Below, piece after piece: positions 59,694 to 64,000 of a DNA stretch of 64,000 nucleotides. The notes beneath the pieces are model-generated. The model searched no databases, was not told the DNA's origin, and worked only from the letters and a program-made list of their open reading frames with translations. The position numbers and the translations under genes are program-made. Position 1 is the first letter of the stretch. Each line of letters opens with the position of its first letter. Source of the stretch: Cochliopodium minus (lineage: Eukaryota; Discosea; Himatismenida; Cochliopodiidae); NCBI GenBank assembly GCA_024220525.1, contig JAMYWO010000097.1:1-64000 (forward strand). Direction: 5' to 3'.

Positions 59694-60030
59694 ATGGATA
59701 AAAAGAAAGAAAAGAACACTGTCGAAAATTTCGGCAAGAAAATATTCAGATTTTAGATTAAAATTTGCCTAAATTATATTTTTTTTTCTCTGAAACCATT
59801 CATATTAATGTATATAATTTTACATTAATTTGATTAAAATTAAAAAAGGTTTATTATTTTTTTCTGAGAGACAAAACGCAATAAGAAGTGGTAACGAGAA
59901 TGGCAACGTTCTTTGGGAAGCACAAGGAAATGGAAGATTTCACGGATTCTTTTCTATATTTGGAAATAAGAAGGAGGGTAACAATCATGGAGTTCAATTT
60001 GTAAGAGTTTTTCATAAATTCACTTTTTAA
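59694..60030 (+). CDS. Short hypothetical protein
   Basis: ATG 59694 gives MDKKKEKNTVENFGKKIF. After an A/T intron, a second exon (about 59868-60030) gives RQNAIRSGNENGNVLWEAQG, then GRFHGFFSIFGNKKEGNNHG and VQFVRVFHKFTF. A possible donor (gtaaga) inside the last codons could lead elsewhere, but the next gene is on the other strand. About 75 residues, basic and Gly/Asn-rich; no family was recognised. The coding call rests on codon pattern only. Confidence 0.4.
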
Positions 60031-60069
60031 ATAAATTGAATAAATAAAAATAAGTAGGTTTTAAATTTT

Positions 60070-60828
60070 TTACTGATATTCTGGTTTCCACTTAACTTGA
60101 TTTACTAAATTGAAAAAATTACTTTGGCTATTATCTAGATCGTATTTGTGGATCATCAACAAATAATAACAATGGCAAGCTTTGTCTAAGTTGATCTCCA
60201 TTTCCTTTAAAAAAAAAAATTTTATTTGAAAATTTGAATCAAAAAATAAAATAATTAAAAAACAGAAAAAATAAACTAAGAAAAAAAAAGATTTAAATTT
60301 ACTTCATTCCCACTTTTGTACATTATTGCAAGATTTTTGGCTGCCAGTAAGTGACCCTCGTTGATTGCAAGTTTGTAATATTTCTTAGCCTTTTTGTAGT
60401 TTAGATCAGTGCCTCTCCCAGTGTCATACAAGAAAGCAATCATGCCATACAAAATCCTTAATTTTAAAATAAAAGAATTTATAAAATTAAAAATAATTAT
60501 TTAAATAAATAAAAAGGAATCTTTACAATTTCTCTTCTTTGTGTATTTTATTATCGATATATTCAATCAATATCTTGTAACATTCAAAATAATTTTTTTC
60601 TATCCCCCATCCAAAATAGAGCATTCTTGCTTTTGCCAATCTATTCCCATTCTCTGCAGATAATAGCAACCATTTTTTTGCTTCCTCATCTCTTTGTGAA
60701 TTTTTTTGATTCTTGTTTCCCATTTGGAATATATATGAGATCATCAATTGGGATAAGGGATCTCCATTGGTGGCTCTTTCCAGATAATCATCATAATTCT
60801 TTTCAAAATCAAATCGATTTGAATGCAT
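60070..60828 (-). CDS. Sel1-like repeat protein
   Basis: Exon 1 60828-60521, exon 2 about 60458-60300, exon 3 about 60205-60070. Contains Sel1-like (SLR) helix pairs: YDDYLERATNGDPLSQLMI, EEAKKWLLLSAENGNRLAKA, RMLYFGWGIEKNYFECYKIL, FLYDTGRGTDLNYKKAKKYY and KLAINEGHLLAAKNLAIMYK. About 190 residues with roughly four repeats; adaptor-like. It ends VNQVKWKPEYQ. The start at 60828 (MHSNRFDFEKN) is preferred to in-frame upstream starts that lie in hydrophobic spacer. Confidence 0.8.
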
Positions 60829-61017
60829 CTTTTTTTTTTTTTTTATTTTTGTGAAGATAAGCCAAAGAAAACAAATTTGAGAGCAAATAGGTAAGATAAG
60901 ATCAAAAAAAACAATTTCTATGCTCGAACCATTTGACACTTTACAAATTGGATCTCTATTTATTCAAAGGATTCATTATCTTTAAATTAAACAAAATTAC
61001 TCCTGTTCAAAAATAGT

Positions 61018-61264
61018 AAACTGATATTGAATAATCTTTTGTCGATGAGAAAATTTTTCGAAGAATTTCTACCTCTTCATCTAACTTACAATAGGTATAG
61101 ACCTTCCATTGTTTTAATAATTAAAATTACTTATTCATCTAGAAAAATTTGATTTGATTCAAAAAATTCAATAAGATTGATTAATGATATTAAATTATAA
61201 ACAAATATCAAAAAAAAAAAGAAATTTGAAAAAAGAATTTCAATTTTTTTTTATTTTTTAGGTT
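61018..61264. other. Intergenic spacer
   Basis: A/T-rich sequence between convergent or tandem genes; no feature was seen. Confidence 0.4.
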
Positions 61265-62044
61265 TTATTTGAGAACTAGTTTGGTTGTTTGATTTTAGAT
61301 TCTGTAGTTTTGAAAAAATTCCAATTTTGCCAAAGAAAGAAACCTCATCAGAAATATAAAAACATTGATTTACAATCTCATATGACTCAATAACCACTGT
61401 AAAAGAAATGGTAGTTATCTAGAAAAACATGAGAGTTTTAAAAATATTAAAAACTAAAATAAAATCAAAGAAAAATAATTGAGGAAAAAATAAAAATAAT
61501 AATATTAAAAATTTAAACAAAATATTCAAATGAATTAATTTAATAAAATAAATCTCTTTACCATCAGGTAAATTTTCAAAAGCAACACCATCCCCAGATT
61601 TCTTTCCGTTGATGTAATAAGTCATTGTTTTGTTTTTACTATCTAAATCCAAATAAATTCCCACCAAATCTCCTTTTTTAATATTAAAAGAGGAGTTAAA
61701 CAAGTCAAAATTTGTTCAAATAAAAGAAAAGAAAAAAAGAAATAAATGTGGATGTAACCTGCTTTCCAAAGTGCTTTATGTTGTTTCAATTTTTTGTGAT
61801 ATTTTGAAATTGCACTATACTTTTTGTGAGTGTATGGATCTCTAAAGAAAAAAAGGTTTTGATATAGAATAAAGAAAAAAAGGATTTGATATAGAATAAA
61901 GAATTGAAAGAATAAATTTTTCTGAAGAACAAATATATATATATAGGTTTGTTGTGTTTTGTTGCATCGAGATAAAATTCCAATTTGTCTTAATTCCAAA
62001 TATTCACCAAGATAATTGAATATTGAGATAGGCAATTTCTCCAT
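61265..62044 (-). pseudogene. Decayed F-box/SPRY gene (tandem copy)
   Basis: Starts like its neighbour (MEKLPISIFNYLGEYLELRQ, IGILSRCNKT) but then lacks about 350 bases: the rest of exon 1, with the linker and first SPRY strands, is gone and the sequence passes straight into the next intron. Later exons survive: DPYTHKKYSAISKYHKKLK, LFNSSFNIKKGDLVGIYLDL, KTMTYYINGKKSGDGVAFEN and CFYISDEVSFFGKIGIF. A stop lies after SGY in the last exon (about 61405). Compared with 62150-63260, it is a nonfunctional duplicate. Confidence 0.75.
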
Positions 62045-62149
62045 TTCAGATAAATTGTAGAATTATAAACAAAGATAAGAATTTAAAATGTGGAATTTCA
62101 ATTTTATTTTTTATTTTTTAAATTGTTTTTAATTTTTTTGATATAAAAT

Positions 62150-63260
62150 TTATTTAAGAAAATTGGCCTTTGATTCACTAAATGCTAACTTTGATTCGGA
62201 ATCTTTGAATAAGATGTGTATATCACAAAAGAAAGAAACTTCATCAGAAATATAGAACCTGTTGTTCAAAATCTCGTAAGAATCATTGCATCCACTGAAG
62301 TAAAAATGATATCTTTCTAAAAAAAAAATGAATGGATGTTTTTAAGAAAAAAATAATTTGATGAGGAAAAATAATACTTTTGAAAAATTTAAACAAAAAA
62401 AAAAGAAAATTAATTAATAAAATGAATTAATTTTAAAATAAATTTTTTTACCATCAGGTAAATTTTCAAAAGCAACACCATCTTCAGATTTCTTTCCGTT
62501 GATGTAATAAGTCATGGTTTTGTTTTTACTATCTAAATCCAAATAAATTCCCACCAAATCTCCTTTTTTAATATTAAAAGAGGAGTTAAATACAAGTCAA
62601 AGTTTGGTTAAATAAAATAAAAGAAAAAAAGAAATAAATGTGTAAGTGTTAAACCTGTTTTCCAAAGTGCTTTATGTTGTGGCAAATTTTTGTGATAGAT
62701 TGAAGTTGCATTATAGTTTTTCTGAGTAATTGGATCTCTAAATATAATAATAATATAGATTATAAGAATATTTCAGCTAAAAAAAAATAGTTCTATCGTA
62801 TTATTTGCCTGTAATCTTTATAATGGCTTGAATGAGCAAAATTTCCATCTCCAAAACATGGTCCTTCTAATTCTGAGTTTGGGAATGCAATTCCAAGGAA
62901 TCCAAGATTATATTTGTGAATTTTGAAGAGAACGAAATGTTTTCCTGTTTTGAATGATAGATTTGTTATTGCACATGACCAATTCTTGGTTGTTATAGAC
63001 TTTCCATTATTTGTAATTTCGATATATTCTCCTTTTTTCTCCCATTTCAAATCAGAATTTTCTCTGACAAATTCTTTCCAAGTTTTAAATTCTTCAGGTA
63101 AAATATTTACTTGATATCTCTTTCTGGAATAGTGATAGAAGATTTTATCTTTGTTAATATTGTTGTGTATTGTTTTGCTGCATCGAGATAAAATTCCAAT
63201 TTGTCTCAATTCTAAAAATTCACCAAGATAATTGAATATTGAGATAGGCAATTTCTCCAT
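62150..63260 (-). CDS. F-box protein with SPRY (B30.2-like) domain
   Basis: Start 63260: MEKLPISIFNYLGEFLELRQ, IGILSRCSKTIHNN, an F-box-like helix set, then a W-K-E-F-V-R linker and a SPRY domain: DLKWEKKGEYIEITNNGKSI, NWSCAITNLSFKTGKHFVLF, NLGFLGIAFPNSELEG (exon 1, to about 62809), ATSIYHKNLPQHKALWKT (62740-62657), NSSFNIKKGDLVGIYLDLDS and TMTYYINGKKSEDGVAFENL (62590-62453), and CNDSYEILNNRFYISDEVSF with the end ESKANFLK (62318-62150). The GD.VG..LDL....+.YYING.K strand is the SPRY hallmark. Likely a substrate adaptor for an SCF-type ligase. The neighbour at 61265-62044 is its degraded copy. Confidence 0.82.
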
Positions 63261-63548
63261 TTCAGAAAGATTTTAATTTTGTGCTAAAATTATATTTATA
63301 AATTCAATTTTTTTATTTTAAAGATTATCAAAAAGAAAGAAGAACTTTAACAATTTTCTCAAAATTTCCCTTTTTTTCCTTGTTCTCTGTTGAAAAAACA
63401 AAAGACTTGCTCGAGTTTGATCCGGAGGAAAGATATTTCAAAAATAAATAATTTAATAAAAAGATTATTTGTGGATTCACAAAACATTTATTAATTTTAA
63501 ATTAAAATAAATAAAGAACAAAATTGAATTCATTTTTAAAGTAGAAAA

Positions 63549-63912
63549 TTATTTCTTTTTTTTTTCTTTTTCCTTTTTCTTTTTCTTTTTCTTCTTTTCT
63601 TCTTTCGATTCTAAGTGCAAAGAATCAATAACATCCTTTTTACGGTAGTTTCGGATGAAAGTTCCGCCACCAAATTTGTTAGCGGCGCTGTAGTGAGCCA
63701 AATGGTCGATGAGGTAATTCTTATTAGAGTTGATCTTCTCTGCCTGAGTACGAGGAAGCACTTGTAGCTCGTTATCCGTTTTGCACTCAGAACAAACAAC
63801 ATAACCTTTGGAAAAAAAAAAATAATTCATTAATTAATTAATATAAAATTTAAATATTTATTTTTGTTGAGATGGAAATGGATAATATTTTACCATTTAT
63901 TTTCATTTCCAT
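63549..63912 (-). CDS. Small basic protein with a single CxxC
   Basis: Exon 1 63912-63894 (MEMKIN), exon 2 about 63809-63549: GYVVCSECKTDNELQVLPRT, QAEKINSNKNYLIDHLAHYS, NKFGGGTFIRNYRKKDVI, then a Lys-rich tail of about 20 residues. YVxCxEC...T.L recalls half of the zinc ribbon of eIF2-beta-type proteins, but the second Cys pair is absent. About 95 residues; the poly-Lys tail suggests nucleic-acid or ribosome association. No firm family. Confidence 0.55.
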
Positions 63913-64000
63913 TTTATTTTTATTTTTATTTTATTATTATTTTTTATTTTCATTTTTTTTAATTTCATATGTGATTTTTTATCAAAATAATTAATTTTTA

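Overview
This is nuclear DNA from a very AT-rich, intron-rich unicellular eukaryote. Genes lie on both strands with no operon logic. Most have short GT-AG introns of almost pure A/T, and coding DNA stands out by its higher GC. Asparagine and glutamine tracts, many F-box-like genes, alpha-kinase, Ras, Integrator, sphingolipid and THH1-like 7TM genes suggest a free-living amoeboid protist (amoebozoan, heterolobosean or similar). The species cannot be fixed from the sequence alone. No virus-like element, IS, CRISPR array, rRNA or convincing tRNA was seen.

The window is a scaffold of at least six contigs. Single N's stand at 2495, 19913, 38687 and 53049, and a 100-N gap at 33644-33743. Several genes are cut at these joins. 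The stretch 9900-11020 is a second, homopolymer-shortened and interleaved version of 1-2494. It looks like a long-read consensus artefact and should not be read as a biological duplication without checking.

Layout: 1-2494 holds a DUF599-like membrane protein (-) and an alpha-kinase (+). 2496-4699 holds a vitamin K-dependent gamma-carboxylase homologue (+, 5' end lost in a gap). 4772-9308 is a secreted multi-exon protein (-). 9632-12753 has the mosaic and an unrecognised gene (-). 12847-17118 is an intronless INTS8 (Integrator subunit 8) with a long poly-Asn insert. 17204-19742 is a coiled-coil/dilute-domain protein (-). 20334-23061 has unknown, secreted and F-box genes. 23238-24419 is 3-ketodihydrosphingosine reductase. 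24743-27104 encodes a Ras GTPase fused to an F-box-like region and an MSP-like domain. 27139-32385 has a C2H2/helical-repeat protein, a small secreted protein and a WD40 protein. 32687-34853 is a collagen-like secreted protein (-). 35491-36687 is an F-box fused to a multipass membrane domain. 36850-37870 is a decayed beta-helix repeat gene (-). 38868-49735 is one very large, exon-rich receptor-like gene: GLUG-like and Cys-rich ectodomain, 7TM domain, Ser-rich tail. 49779-53240 has a kinase (-) and another F-box gene (+). 53501-60828 holds small membrane proteins, a tudor/agenet-like coiled-coil protein, an EEP-family phosphodiesterase, an alkaline ceramidase and a Sel1-repeat protein. 61265-63260 is a tandem pair of F-box/SPRY genes, one decayed. 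63549-63912 is a small basic CxxC protein.

Few genes form an obvious pathway. The sphingolipid enzymes (KDSR and alkaline ceramidase) share a pathway but lie 33 kb apart. Recurrent themes are F-box fusions to unusual partners, secreted or surface Cys-rich proteins, and short dispersed repeats that sit inside introns.
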